Shown here piece by piece: positions 1-13,100 of a stretch of DNA of 64,000 nt. Location of the stretch: contig JAUXRX010000062.1 in NCBI GenBank assembly GCA_030681645.1, forward strand, positions 1 through 64,000. Reading direction: 5' to 3'. The stretch is from Archangium sp. Lineage in GTDB: Bacteria; Myxococcota; Myxococcia; Myxococcales; Myxococcaceae. How positions within the stretch are numbered: position 1 is the first letter of the stretch; the number at the start of each line of letters is the position of its first letter. A program made the position numbers and the translations under genes. The notes beneath the pieces are model-generated. The model did not search any database. It was not told the DNA's origin and saw only the letters and a list, made by a program, of their open reading frames with translations.

Positions 1-1124
1 GCGCGCCGCCCGGCGTCCAGCACGAAGGGCGTCGGCGCCGCGCCCCGGGCGTAGAGCTGGTCCACCTCGGTGCCCGTCAGGAGCCCCATCAAGTCTGCCA
101 ACTTCTCCGTGGGCAGCTCGATGGTGCCTCGCACGAAGCGGGCTGGAATCTGCTTCGCTCGCAGCAGCGCAATCAGCAGCGCGGACAAGTCAGCATCATT
201 GCCACGCCCCTCGCGAAGCGTCTCCGTGCTGCCCTTGAGCGCGCCCAGGTACCAGTCGAGGGCCAGCTCATTCTTCACGAAGTCGTACGCCTCCAGCGGA
301 CCGGCAAGCGTGTCCGCCTTGGCGCGCACGACGGCGCTCACCTCCACTTCCCTCCCCGTGGTGGTGTCCTCCAGGGTGAGGCCGGCGCTGCCGCCCAGCG
401 CGTAGGCGGGGGTGATGCTGGCAGTCGAGAGCGGCTGCGGCGCCAGCTCGCCGTGCACGTAGTTGAGGGTGGACGCCCCCAGAATGGGTCGGGGCGCGGG
501 GCTCCACGACTGCACCAGCCCGCGGAGCTCAGCCAGGGCGCTGGGCTCGTCCCGCCCGGCGAGCTGCCGCCCGAAGCGCAGGAGTCCGTCCCCTGCAGTG
601 TCCAGCAGCCCCCTCGACTCCGCTCGGGGTGAACGGCTCGAGCCCGCTGACTGGCCATTCAGCCCTGCGCCGATGTCGCTGAGTCTCCTCGACAGCTCCG
701 TCATGCGCGCGTCGAAGAGGCTGCGCTGCCCGGCGAGGCGCTCCTTCAGTGCCGAATTGTCTGGGAGCCGGCCCAGCTGGGCCTCCGCGTCCGCAAATGT
801 CTGCTCGACTTGCGCGCGCTTCCGGAGCAGCAACGCCATCGCTTCTTCCAGCTCGACTGACGCCAACGCCTCCTGCGTCTCGGGGATGGCGTGCGGCACC
901 AGTCGCCGCGCGCCCGACGGGCCCTCGCCCAGCTGGTGCTGCGCTGCGCCCAGCCTCTTCGACAGCGCCTCGTCCAGCCCGGCCACTGCGGCGCGGGACT
1001 CGCGCGCGAGGAGCTCCGCCTCGTACGCCGCGGTGTTCTTCCGCACCGCGGCCCAGTCGATTCGGGGCTCTTCCGTCGGAGTCGGCGTCGCCGCCCACAC
1101 CAGCGCTGTCAGTAGACGTACCAC
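1..1124 (-). CDS. Secreted transglutaminase-like protein, N-terminal part (runs off left edge)
   Basis: The frame is open from about 1124 down to the left edge, giving some 374 residues without a stop. The likely start is GTG at 1124: it gives MVRLLTALVWAATPTP, a short signal peptide, and overlaps the stop of the giant upstream gene by 16 nt, which suggests translational coupling. A charged, probably coiled-coil stretch (about residues 25-170) is followed by a region ending in NDADLSALLIALLRAKQIPA and RFVRGTIELP. That resembles the core around the catalytic Cys of transglutaminase-like (TGc) domains, although Asn-Asp-Ala replaces the usual Gly-x-Cys, so activity is doubtful unless the Cys lies elsewhere. 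In families I know, such regions often precede large repeat (RHS/YD) segments; that part would lie outside the window. A dispersed palindromic repeat is embedded in frame at 611-636. Confidence 0.72.
   Translation of the reverse strand, partial: MVRLLTALVWAATPTPTEEPRIDWAAVRKNTAAYEAELLARESRAAVAGLDEALSKRLGAAQHQLGEGPSGARRLVPHAIPETQEALASVELEEAMALLLRKRAQVEQTFADAEAQLGRLPDNSALKERLAGQRSLFDARMTELSRRLSDIGAGLNGQSAGSSRSPRAESRGLLDTAGDGLLRFGRQLAGRDEPSALAELRGLVQSWSPAPRPILGASTLNYVHGELAPQPLSTASITPAYALGGSAGLTLEDTTTGREVEVSAVVRAKADTLAGPLEAYDFVKNELALDWYLGALKGSTETLREGRGNDADLSALLIALLRAKQIPARFVRGTIELPTEKLADLMGLLTGTEVDQLYARGAAPTPFVLDAGRR
611..636 (+). repeat. Dispersed palindromic repeat (family 1), in frame inside the transglutaminase-like gene
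   Basis: This 26-bp imperfect palindrome ends in CGCTCGGGGTGAACGG. The same sequence with one or two changes recurs at 20857-20882, 20896-20912 (half copy), 21540-21565 and, inverted, 60535-60560. Here it lies in coding DNA and is read as SSRSPRAESRG without breaking the frame. Confidence 0.85.
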
Positions 1125-4100
1125 CGCGCCTCCCAGTACAGAATCAGATGACTCAGCTGCGCGCGCACCTGTGCGCCCGCCGTGCCCTGCACTCCGCTCG
1201 CCCGCTCGGCGGCGAAGAGCAAGTCACTCAGGTTCTGCTCGACGTCGCTCCGGCTCGAGATGGTGCGCGTCTGGACCTGGTTGAGGCGCGAGAGGATTGC
1301 CGCCCTCCGCGAGCCAACGCTGCCCGTCGTCGCCAGCAACCGGGCTGCGGCTTGCGCGTCTGCGAGCAGGCCCGGGCCTGACTGCGTCACGCTCAGCGAG
1401 CTCTGCTGCTGGACAATCGACACGCCGCCTGAGCGCACGTCCGTCGTGGTGGGCCAGCTCCCCAACGCATCAGGTAGCCGCACCCAGTAGTCCAACGGCA
1501 CGCTCTGTCCGGTGCTCAACGGCACCTGCCACTCGAGCTGCCGGCGGAGGTTGGACAGCGTCGCGGCCGGCAGGCTGTCGAGCGCGTAGAGCGGCTGGGT
1601 GAGCGTCTCTCTCACGGTGGCATTGAGGGGCGCGCCCGTGTTCTCGATGTGGAGCGCCACGCCGAAGAGAGCCAACGCGCTCGCCGCCGCCGGAGGCGGT
1701 GTCACCAACGCCACGGCCCGCGACAGCGTCAGCTGCGAGTCGAGCGCCGGGGTGGCCCGCGTCAGGTCGAAGCCGAACGTCACTGCCTTGCCCGCACCGA
1801 AGAGTGACGAGGCCACCGCGTCCGCGCGGAGCCTGATGGGCGTGTAGGCCGCCAGCGGGGAAGCGGCGTTGAGGCGAAGCTCTCTCGGGCGGCCCACGAC
1901 AGCGAGCGGCCCGCCAGGGGAGAGCGGGCCCGCCGCGAACTGCACTCCCACCGCCCGGAGGCTGCCTCGCATCGACACGCCCGTCACCTCGCGGAGGTCG
2001 AGCTGTGAGTTGAGCGCGTCCACGAGGACGAGCCCGGCGTGGCCGCCGTACACCTGCTCCGTCAGTTCGTCGGCGATGGCCTTCGAGATGTTGCCCATGG
2101 CGTGGCGGTTGTTGCTGCTCGAGAGCCAGCTGCCGGCGAGCTCGGCACCGTCATCGTCGTGACCATCATCGTGGTCATCGTCATGGTGATTCCCGCCATG
2201 GTGCTCGTCGCCACAGCCGTCCCCGTCGTGATGCTCGTCATCGTCGTCGTCTCCGCAGCCGGCCATTCCGACATCGAGCACCAGGTAGACGTTGTATTGG
2301 CCTCCGCGCAGTTCGCTGAGGAAGCCGCTCTGGCTCCAGGAGATGCTCAGCACCTGGCCGGGTCCACCCAGGCTCGTCGTGAGGAACGTCTCGAGGCGCG
2401 CCACCTCGCTTGCGCGCAACTGGCAGCCGCGCGACTCGACGAAGGCCAGGGTCCGGGTGAAGGTGCCCAGCGGAGCCTTGTCTATCCGCACCGTCGGCTG
2501 GGCGGTCTGCAGGGTGAAGTGCACGGTGACGGTGGAGGCGTTTCCTGCGGCATCGGTGGCGGTGACGCTCAGCGTGTGCGCCCCGGCGACGCTGACGGTG
2601 GTGCCCGGGGAGAAGGGGAGGCCGTCGAGTGTCGCGCTCGAGCTCGCTGGGTGCGCGTCGCTCACGAGGATGACGGGCGTCACAGGCACCGCAGAGACCG
2701 CTCCGTCTGCCACGCCAGCTACGGTGACGAGGGGCGCAGTGGTGTCGATCGAGAACGAGACTGTGCGGCTCGCGGTGTTGTTTGCCGCGTCCACGGCGGA
2801 AATCTCGAGGACGTAGTCCCCTTCTGCCGTCACCGGAGTGCCGGACACGAGGGGCGCGCCGTTGAGCAGCAAGGTGCTTCCGGCGAGGTGTGCATCGGCG
2901 AACGCCACCACGGGCGTGAGGGTGCCTGCAGAGACCTGGCCATCCGCGACGCCCGTCACGGTGATGACCGGGCTCGTCACGTCGATGGTGAAGGAGCCCG
3001 ACGCCGTGGCGGTGTGCCCTGCCGCATCCCGCGCCGCGACCGTCAGCGTCCAGAGCCCTTCCGTCGTCACCACCGCGCCTGCCACGAAGGCCTGCCCGTT
3101 GAGGGTCGCGGTCGTCGTACCTGGATGAAGCTCGCTCACCGAGAAGCCAGGGGTGACTGGCCCGCGCACCACGCTGCCATCGACGAAGCCGGACAACGTG
3201 ACGCTGGGCGGCGTCAAGTCGATGGAGAAGGAGACGAGGGCGGTGGCCGTGTTGCCCGCGGCATCGGAGGCGGTGACGGCGAGCTGGTAGTTCCCCTCGG
3301 CCGAGACGGCGCTCCCGGAGGTGAAAGGGGCAGCGCTGAGGAGCACCGCCGTGCTGGTGGCGGTTGCGTCGATGACGGAGATGAAGGGCGTCAGCGTGGA
3401 GGGCGACACCTCGCCGTCGCTCACCCCGGAGATGAGAATGACAGGCGCCGTCCGGTCGATGGTGAAGCTCACCGTGGCCGAGGACGAGTTACCCGCCGAG
3501 TCCGCGGCTACGACGCTCAGGGTGTGCGCCCCCTCAGTCCCCACTGCGTCACCTGAAACGAAGGGAAGACCGTCGAGCGTCGCCGTCGTGGCGGCGAGGT
3601 TGGCGTCGCTCACCACCACCACCGGCGTGACGAGCGCCGCGCCCACCTGGCCATCCACGACGCCTGAGACGGTGATGAGCGGCGGTGTGGCGTCGATGCC
3701 GAAGTGCACGACGGTGGTGGCCGTGTTGCCCGCGGCATCTGTCGCCGAAGCGAGCAGCGTGTATTGCCCTTCGGCCAACACCAACGTCCCAGACGCGAAG
3801 GGGACGCCGTTGAGCAACGCCGTCTGGGTGGCCGGATGCAGCTCGTTCACCGTCACGACGGGCACGAGCGCGCCGCGCGAGAGCTGGCCTTCCGTGACGC
3901 CGCTGATGACGAGCTCCGGCGATACCGTATCGATGGTGAAGCTGCCCGAGGCCGTGGCCACGTTGCCGGCCTTGTCCACGGCGCTGGCTTCGAAGAGGTG
4001 CGCTCCCTCCGTATGCACGGAGCCGCCCGTCGCGAAGGGCGCCCCATCCAGCCGGGCCTCGAGCGACAGCAGGTTGGTGTCAGTCGCCGTGGCGGCGGGC

Positions 4101-7100
4101 AGCACCGTGCGCGACGTCACTTCGCCGTGCACGAAGCCGGCGAGGCCCACCTGCGGCGGGGTCGTGTCGATGGTGAAGCCCGCATTCAGGGTGGCGGTGT
4201 TGCCCGCGGAGTCGGTAGCGACGACGGTGAGGAGGTGGGCCCCTTCCGCGGTGACGAGTTGGCCCGGCACGAGGGCGGCCCCGTCGAGGCTCGCTGAAGC
4301 CGTCACCGGGTGGGCGTCGCTCACGGTGTAGCCTGGAGTGACGGCGTTGCGGGTGAAGGCGCCTTCGGCAAAGCCCAGCGGGCCGAGCAGCGGCGGCGTG
4401 CCGTCGACTTCGAAGGCGAGGCGCCGGCTGGCCTGGTTGCCGGCCGCGTCGGTGGCCACCACCTCGAGCACGTAGGCGCCGTCGGCGGTGACGGGCGTGC
4501 CGCTCGTGAAGGCCACCCCATTCAGGCTGATGAGCACTGAGCCGGGGTTGGCCTCCACCACGCTCACCTGCGGGGTGACGGCAATCGCCGAGAGCTCTCC
4601 CTCGGTGACGCCGGTGATGGTGATGACGGGAGGCGTCGAGTCGGTGACGAAGGAGACAGTCACGGGATTCGTCGCGCGCGGCGAGGTGAGCCCGTCATTC
4701 CCGTCGACGTCCACCGCGGAGAAGACGAGCGTATGCGGCCCGTCGCTGACGGCGAGTTGCAGGGCCCACTCGCCGTCCTGCGAGAAGCCCGACACGGCGC
4801 TCAGCGGGCTCGTCACGCCGTCCACCGACACGCGCGCGGCTGCCACACCGGAGTCGTCGCGCGCCCGCACCCGCGCGACGGGGTGGGCGCTCACCAGCGC
4901 GCCCTGCGTCAGGCCGAGCACCTCGAGCACGGGCGGCTCTCCATCGGTCAACCGCAGCGTCCGCGTCGCCGCCTCGAAGGGCGCGATGCCGGTGGCGGAG
5001 AGCACCAGCGACACGGCGTACAACCCCGTGGGGAGCCCGGCCGTGCTGAGCGGCACCGTGGAAGGGAAGGTGCCACCTCCTGCGAGGCTCCCGACCGCCA
5101 GCGTCTGACTCGACACCACCGCGCCCCTGGTGGTGCTCAGCACGAGGCTCGCCTCCACCGCAGCTGCGCTCGCAGAGCCGAGGTTGCGCACCTGGAGGTC
5201 GAGTGAAGCCGCGACGCCTGCCGTGGCGACGGCCGGGCTGCTGGTGCCGCCGTTGATGCTCAAGTCGCCGCGGAGCACCGGCCTGGAGACGACGGTGAAG
5301 CTCGTCGTGCCGGTGCCCAGCACCGTGGAGCCCTCGGTCGCGACAGCGTGGATGGCGTAGACGCCAGCGGGCAGCGCCACGGGCACCGACGCCGAAGTCG
5401 TCGTCGAGTCGTTGCGCGTCAGCACCGGCAGCCCGCTCGTCTGCGTGAAGGCGATGGCGCCCGCTGAGTCCACCACGTCGAGCCGCAAGGACGCCTGGGG
5501 CAGCATGGTGTTGACGGAGGTGTTGGTGACGGTCGCCGACAGCTGCGCCAGCTCGCCTTCGACGTACTGCGCCCTCGAGCTGCGCACCGTCACGGCCGCC
5601 GACGGCGAGCGCTCGACGGTGAGGGGCGCCGTGGCGCGCGCCAGCACCTGGCCCCCGGACGTCGCTTCCGCCACCACCTCGTAGCCGTCGGCCAGCAGCG
5701 CGCCCACGTTGAAGGTGCGAGAGAAGCTCGCGCTCGCGCCGGTGGCGAAGGGAGCGAAGACCTCGGCGGGAGGAATGGCGAGCGCCTCGGTGCCGTCCGG
5801 CGACGTGAGGAAGAGCCGCACGCTGACGTCCTTCGGTTGGGCGGGGTTGAGCAGTGAGACTTCCGCTGTCACCGCGCCGAATGCCTGCACGGAGCCGGGC
5901 AGCGCGCGCACCGTCAGGCCGAGGTTTGCGCTCGCGGCAATCGAGAAGTCGAGGTTGGCGGCGTTATTCGCGCGGTTGGAGTCGGGGACCGCGCCCGACG
6001 GATCCACCACCACGCGCACGCTGTTGCCGGCGCCCGACAGGCCCTGCAGATCGAGCGGCACCGCCACCACCACGGCCTGCCCGGGGCCGATGGCCGTCGT
6101 CCTCGCCGGTGACGAAGAGCGCAGCGAGCCGTCGGCGCCGATGACGGTCGCGAGGACGTCTGCTGGCGCGGCGGGGCCACCGCCAAGGTTGCGCACCGTC
6201 ACCATCACGCTCCCGGGCTGCGTGGCGATGGGAATCGCAGGCAGCAGCGCCAGCTCCGGCGTGAGGTCCGCCGTGGTGCTGGCGTCGTACGTCACGCGAA
6301 TCGAGGCTGAGGGAGGGCTGTCGTTGCCGCCCTCGTCGCGGGCCACAGCCACGAAGTCGTTGACGCCCGGCGCGAGCTGGACGCCTGGGAACTCGAACAG
6401 GCCGCCCCACTCCACCTTGTCCAGCAGGCCGCTGCTCATGAAGTGGAGGACCGCGTCAGGGCCAAGCCACGTCGCCATGTCCGAGAAGGGATCGAAGGTC
6501 GAGTCGAGAGCGGTGAGGTGCAGATCGTCGAGACTCGAGACGCGCAGCTGGCTTCCGGAAGCCCAGAGCAGTTGAGCGCCATCTGAGGAGACCCCGAAGA
6601 CCCTCCCGCTTCCGACGGTGACCTGCTGCCCGGTCAGCACATCGAGTGAGGTGATCGCCTCCGACCAGGAGCTCAAGGCGATCCGGGCCTGGCCGGGCGC
6701 GCCCACCACCCCGCCAAACCCCTCCCAGGAGGCGAGCAGGGTCTGCTGGGTGTTCGCCTGCAGGTCGAAGGACACCACCACGTACTGGCCGGTGCCGTTG
6801 TCGTACCCGGGAACGACCAGCTGACCAGCGACGAGGACCGCCGGTGACTGGAGGTCCGTGTTGGGCGCCCCGAGCACCGTCTCCGTACCCGAGCCCACCG
6901 CCGAGACGCCGACGCTGTTGAAGGCCGGAGGGCGAATCGCGGCGTAAGCGAGCAGTGAAGAGTCCGCCGACCAGATGGGCCACGACTCTTCGGTACCGGG
7001 CGTGGCGAGCAGGGGCACCATGGCGCCCGTCGCGGTCGAGACGACGAAGAGGTGAATCGAGCCATCGCTGGGTGACTGAAGCTCGGCTGCCAGCTTCGAG

Positions 7101-10100
7101 CCGTCGGGAGAGAACGCCAGCCGCAGCGGGTATCGGCCCGCCGTGTCGACAGCGACGAAGCCGTGAGTCGTCACGTCTTCGATGCCGATCGCGACGTCCG
7201 GCCCCCAGTAGCCGTAGGCGACGCGCCGCCCATCGGCCGAGGCGCCGAAGGCGTTCCACCAGGCAAACGCGGTGGAGACAGGCGTGTGCTCGAACACCTC
7301 GGCGCCGGTGAACCGCGTGCCCATCGACGCGCCGTTGCGCGTCAGCGTCACCTCCGAGCCGCCTTCGGCGAACCCTCTCACCGTGGTGAGCGGGGAAGTG
7401 ACGACGAGCGGCGCGCCCGGTTTCGTCGGTGCGGTCAGGCGAGGAGCAATCGGGGCGATGGCGTCGTGGGCGGTGCCTGAAGCGACGTTCGAGGCCGCTG
7501 AGAGGTTGCCCACCCCGTCTCTCGCGAACACGCGGTACCACCACGTCGAGCCCTCGGTCAGCCCGGTGTCGAGGTAGCTCGTTTCGCCCAGCGCCTCTGC
7601 CCCTGTGACGACGTCAAACGGCCCTGTCGCCGACGCCGCGCGCTCGAGCCTGAAGCCCTGCGCGGGAATGCCGCTCCAGGTCCACGAGAGCGCCAGCGCC
7701 CCGCCAGACGCTGGAGCCGTCACCACGAGCGCGATGGGCGGGGGAACGACGGCCTCGACCGTCGCCGTGACGCTGTTGGAGGGCGCACCCACAAGGCCCG
7801 CCGCGTTCCGGGCAGACACCTCCCAGGTCCAGGTGCCGTTGGCGACGACGTCAGTGAAGGTGCGGCCAGCCGCAGCCACGGTGCCTGCCACCACCGACTG
7901 CGTGCCGTCGGTGCGAGCGACGACGTAGCCGGTGACGCCCGTGGTGTCGCCGCTCACCGTAAAGGAGAGAGCGACACTCGAGCCATTCACCGCATCGAGC
8001 GCCAATACGACCGCGGCCAGGGGCGTGTCAGCGCGAACGACAGAGAGTGGGTCGGAAGGCAGGCTCCGATCGCCGTGTGCGTTGAACGCAAGCGCCGTGA
8101 AGGTGTTGTCGCCCAGCACCAACGGCGCCGAGAAGGCGAAGCCTCCCGAGCCGTCGGCCGTCGTCGTTGCCAGCACCACGCTGCCCTGCCGGAGCTCGAC
8201 GGTGTCTCCCGAGACCGCACCAGTGCCAGCGAGGGGCGCGACCGACGCCGCCGTCGGGCTCACCCCTGCGAGCGTCGGCCGGTAGACGAGGGCGCCGGCG
8301 GAACCCTGGGCGCGTGACCCAAAGGAGGTGACGGCCTCGACATCGTACGCGTGCGCTCCGAGCGGCGCGGCGTCGAGGTACGGCGACTGCGCCACCACTG
8401 GAGCCGGTTGCGGCACGACATCGTAGATCTCCGTGCGGCCGTACTCGTCGCTCTTGATGACCAACCGCACGGCCTCCACCTCCAGGCCGGGCGCGAGGTT
8501 GACCCCGAGGCTGTTGCCGTTCGGCTCCTTGAAATCGCGCAAGGCGGTCACCCACACGCCGCGCACCCGGACCTCGACGTCGAAGGTGGGCCAGGTGGCG
8601 AGCTGAACTGCGAAGCCGTCGAGCAGGACGGGCGCGCTGAAGTCGAGCTGCCAGGTCTGAGGGAAGGAGAAGGAGTTGGAGACCCACCGCGTGGAGAAGT
8701 TGCTGTCGTACGCGCGGCTGGCGATGCCCGAGGTCGCCGTCGCGGTGCCGGCGGGTCTCGCGGCGGTGACGAGCGTCGAGCCGTTCCTGCGGGGCGCAAA
8801 GCCGGCGACGGCGCCGGGCGGGTTCGGATCGGTCCACGAGAGGCTGACGCTCGAGCCATCGACGAGCGTCGAGACCGCAGGCGCGAGCGGCGCCGGGCTG
8901 AAGAAATAGAAGGCCGCCTTCGGCGCCGGGTCGCTCGCGCCGAAGGTGTCGGTGGCCGTGGCGCGCACCTCGAGGATGGGCGACGCGAACGCAGCCGGGT
9001 CGAGGGACACCGTCCAGGGCTGCGAGGTCAGCACGCCGAGCGAAGTCCAGGCCCCGGCCCCGGCGCGGACCTCGACGTTGATGGTCGCGACGTCCTCGTC
9101 GGGGCTGTCCACGATGACGGAGACTGGCCCCTGCAGCCGCGCGAGATTCACAGGGGAGACGACTGAGGCCACCGGCGTGCGGCGATTGACGGTCACGCTG
9201 ATGGCGTTGGAGAGCGGGCTGAGGTTGCCGGCCGCGTCGATGGCCTGCACCTGGTAGCTGAACGTGCCGTCGGGCAGGTTGAGGCCCGTGTGGGTCGATT
9301 GGGTAGCAGGCAGCGCGTAGAGAAGCGGGTCAGCCACAGACCCCGGCGGCCCGTTGACGAGTTGGAAGTTGCGATACAGCAGGTAGCCGACGACATCGGG
9401 CTCGGGGCTCAGCTGCCAGGACGCGACCACCGTCGAGAAGCTGGCCACCGCGGAGACGAGTACCGGCGCTGCGGGCGCGAGCTCGTCCACCACGAAGCGC
9501 GAGCTCACGCTGCCGACGTTGCCGAAGACGTCGGTCGCCTCGAGGAGCAGCGTGTACGTCGCCCCCTGGACCATCGCCGAGGTGTCCAGAGAGGCCAGCG
9601 GCGCGCTGCGCACTGAGCTGGGCGAGGCGACGAGCAGGGTGAAGGATGCGGGCGAAGCGCCTTCCCCGAGTGACAGGCGATACTCGCTCAGATCAATCGA
9701 GGCAGCAGTCCCGATGACCGAAGAGGTGCCGCGAAGGCGTGCACCGTCAGCCGGAGCGAAGAGCGCGACCGTGGGCGGAGTGCCGTCGGCCTCGAAGGGC
9801 TCCTCGTTCGAGGGGGCGCTGCGCAGGCCCGCTGCGTCGACCGCGACGACGCGGTACCGATGGGTCCCGTCTGCGAGGCCCGGGTCCGCCAGCGCGAGGG
9901 TCGCAGTGGGCAGCTCGAGGGCGGAGGCGGCCGACTCGCGCGTCACGACGTACCCGACGACGTCGGTGGAGGCGCTGGCGGTCCACGACAGGCGTGCCTC
10001 TGACGGGCCGCCGCGACTGAGGCTCAACACGGGCGGCGCAGGGGGCGTGTTGTCCGAGGTGAACTCGGCGAGCGCGACCGTTCTGTTGCCCGCACGATCC

Positions 10101-13100
10101 ACGACCGTGAGGCGGCTGGTGTAGAGGCCATCAGGCGGAGCAGTCGCCAGCGTGCCGAGCACGCCGCCGGTCACTTCCGCGCTGCCGCTTCCAACGGTCA
10201 CGAACTGCCAGGCAGAGGCCCTCGGGCCCGGCGCGACCTCGAGCAGGTAGCTCACGAAGTTCGTATCGGCTGCGGTACCGACGAACTGGCCGGGCATCAC
10301 GAGCACGCTGTCTCTGGGGGCCGTCACGAGCGCGACTGGCGGCGTGTTGTCGATGATCACGCTGACGCGCGCTTCCCCCTGGTTCCCGGCGGCATCGCGG
10401 ACGACGAGGACGAGGTCGGTGATGCCATCTGCTTCAGCAGCGACGTCCCACGGAACACCCGCTGGAACGGTCGCGGCCGAGTAGAGAACGTGAGGCGCAC
10501 CCGAGCCGTGCTGCGCAGTGAGCGTGACCATCGCCACCGACGCCTCGACCACGTCCGGCGTCACCACCACTGGTCCACCGTCGAGGCCCGAGAGGAAGGC
10601 GCCCGCGAGCGGCTGCTGGAACGAGACGACGGGGGCCGTGCTGTCGGAGGAGAAGGGCACGAGCAGCATGGCCTCGTTGCCGCCGAGGTCCGTCGCGCGC
10701 AGCTCGAGCTCTGCCACACCATCGGTGAGGTTGACGAGCTGCCCCAGGGCGCCGCTCGCCTGCGACGCCCCGCTGGAGACCAGGGAGGACGCGCCGCCGG
10801 AGGTGACGCCCAGCACCCAGCTCGCGAGGTGGAGGTCGGTCACGGCGCCGGAGACAGGCGTCTCACCGGCCACGGCCGCGTTGGGCACTGGCGAGCTGAC
10901 GGAGAGTGTCGGAGGCGTCAGATCGACGATGAGCGGGACTTCCTCTGCTTCAGGGCCGCTCGCGTCTTCGGCGATGACGTGGAGCGTGTAGTCACCGTCG
11001 GCCACCGGGCCGAGCGCCGAGGCATTCACTGTGACGACCTGCGCGCCGCTCACGGTGCCGAGCGCCGCGACCTGCCGGACGAGCGCCGCCCCGAGGCGGA
11101 GCTCGACCAGGACGTTGGCCGAAGACTGGACGCTGAAGCTCAAGACGGCTTCATCGACCCGGCCGTCACCGTTGGGAGAGATGACGAGCGGCGCGGAGCT
11201 GACGTCGATGAGCAGTCGCGAGGGGTTCACGGTGATCGCGCTGGACGCGGTGCTGCTGTGACCGACGAGATCGGTCACCTCGAGCTCCAGGGTGTACGGG
11301 CCCGGCGTCAGCCCGGTGGCAGGGAAGGCTCCGAACGTGCCGATCGTTGGCGAGGGCGACACGCGCAGGATCGACGAGGTGCCCGAGCCATCGCTGATGC
11401 GGAGGATGGCGCGCTCGAAGTTCTGGTCCGAGGCCTCACCTGAGACGTTGAGCACGGCCCTGACGAAGCCACCTGCGAGGGGCGTGTCGATGCGGGCGAC
11501 CGGCGCCTGGCGATCGATGTGCACCGGCACCGCGGCCTCGTCACCCGAGCCGCACTCATCGAGCGCGGAGAGCAGGATGGTGTATGCCCCATCGGGCAAC
11601 GGCTGACCCGTCGAGTCGCGTCCGTCCCAGGCGAAGGTCGTTCCGCCGGCGCCCGAGGACAGCGCGGTGATCGGGAAGACCGCGCCCGCGGGCGTCTTCG
11701 CGCTGACGGCCACCTCCGCAGCTTCGGAGAGCGAGAATGAGATGAGCGAAGAGTCGAAGCGCCCGTCACCGTCGGGGGAAAACAGCGAGGGACTCGCGAT
11801 CTGGCCGCTGATTGAGACGGGCCCGACGAAATGGAATGGGACGGAGGCGCAGGACGAGGAGCCACTCACGTCGCGGGCCTCGATGACTGCTTCGTAGTCG
11901 CCGGAGGGCGGAGCCAGCAGCTCTCCCGCTGGATGAGTCGCGGAGGCAGTGGTCAGCGGGATCTGCTGACTCGTTGGACCCGAACTCAGAAGAGTGAAGG
12001 ACGGCAGGCCCGACGGGTTTGCCTCCGTGACCAAGCCAGAGACGGCGAGGAAGCTCGCCAGGCTCCCATCGCCCAGGCGCCGGGTGACTGGGCACAGGCG
12101 CGAGTTGGGGGCGGGCACGCTGAAGGTGACGGCGGGCGGCGTTCGGTCCACCACGAAGCTGTGGTTGGCCACGTCGCTCGCGGAAGCGCGCTGAGGTGCC
12201 TCCATGGTTCGGCCATCTGATTGGCGGAGGCTGGCCGAGAAGAAGTACTCGCCCTCGGCCAGCAACGCGGTGTCGAGGGTAGTCGCCAATTCTCCGTGGG
12301 CCGCGGCTGGATTCGCGGTGACGAGCGACGTCGCGCCCGCTGTACCGGAGTAACCAAGATCGAGCCGCGTGATCGTCTCGCCCGGCGCCGCGTCCCCGAC
12401 AACGGAAAGGTCGATCGACGGAATCTGGGTGATGCACTTGCCAGGTGGCGGCGACTGGACATGCGCGAGAGTAAGTGCAGGCTGTTGGCAGGCGTAATTG
12501 ACCCCCATCCCCAGGCAGCCGCGCACTTCTCCTTCCTGGAACCCGAGAGGGGGAAGTTCGGAGTAGTTCGTCGTGAGCTCACTGCTCCCGTCGCTGAAAC
12601 GCACCCTGAATTGAGGCCGGCCGAAGACGCCACAGAAGGGCAGCTGAGCGGAGACGTGCGTTGCGCCGCTGAATGAGGGAATCGTCGCGACGAGCAGGGG
12701 CAGGAGGCCAACTCGACCAACCAGCAGGTCGACGGACTCAATCGGTCGATCGAAGGTCTCTACGAGATCGGCCTCCAGTCGTCCCGAACTGGACACGGAA
12801 ACCGAGATCGCGTGAATCGCGCAGATGTCAATCGGAGCAGAGCGAAGGACCTTCGCGGAACCGTCGGCGGTCACGCCCTGAGTCAGGATTTCAAAGCGAC
12901 AGCCCAAGGCCGAGGGGGGAAGCGAGAGCTGAGCGCCCTGCTGGTAGACCGGCGCGTTCGGGTCACCGACCCCCGTGAGCGCGCCCAAGGAGCCGGACGA
13001 CAAGGCAGCAGTGCCACCGACGGAGACGAGCGAAACACTCGCACCTGCCTCGAAGTTGCCCGGCGATCCGGGCGGGAGCGCGAAGATCGTGTACCAAATC

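Noticed and set aside
2039..3556. Plus-strand open frame of about 500 codons within the giant gene
   Set aside because: It mirrors the repeat periodicity of the minus-strand Ig repeats and has a His/Arg/Gly composition typical of an antisense shadow.
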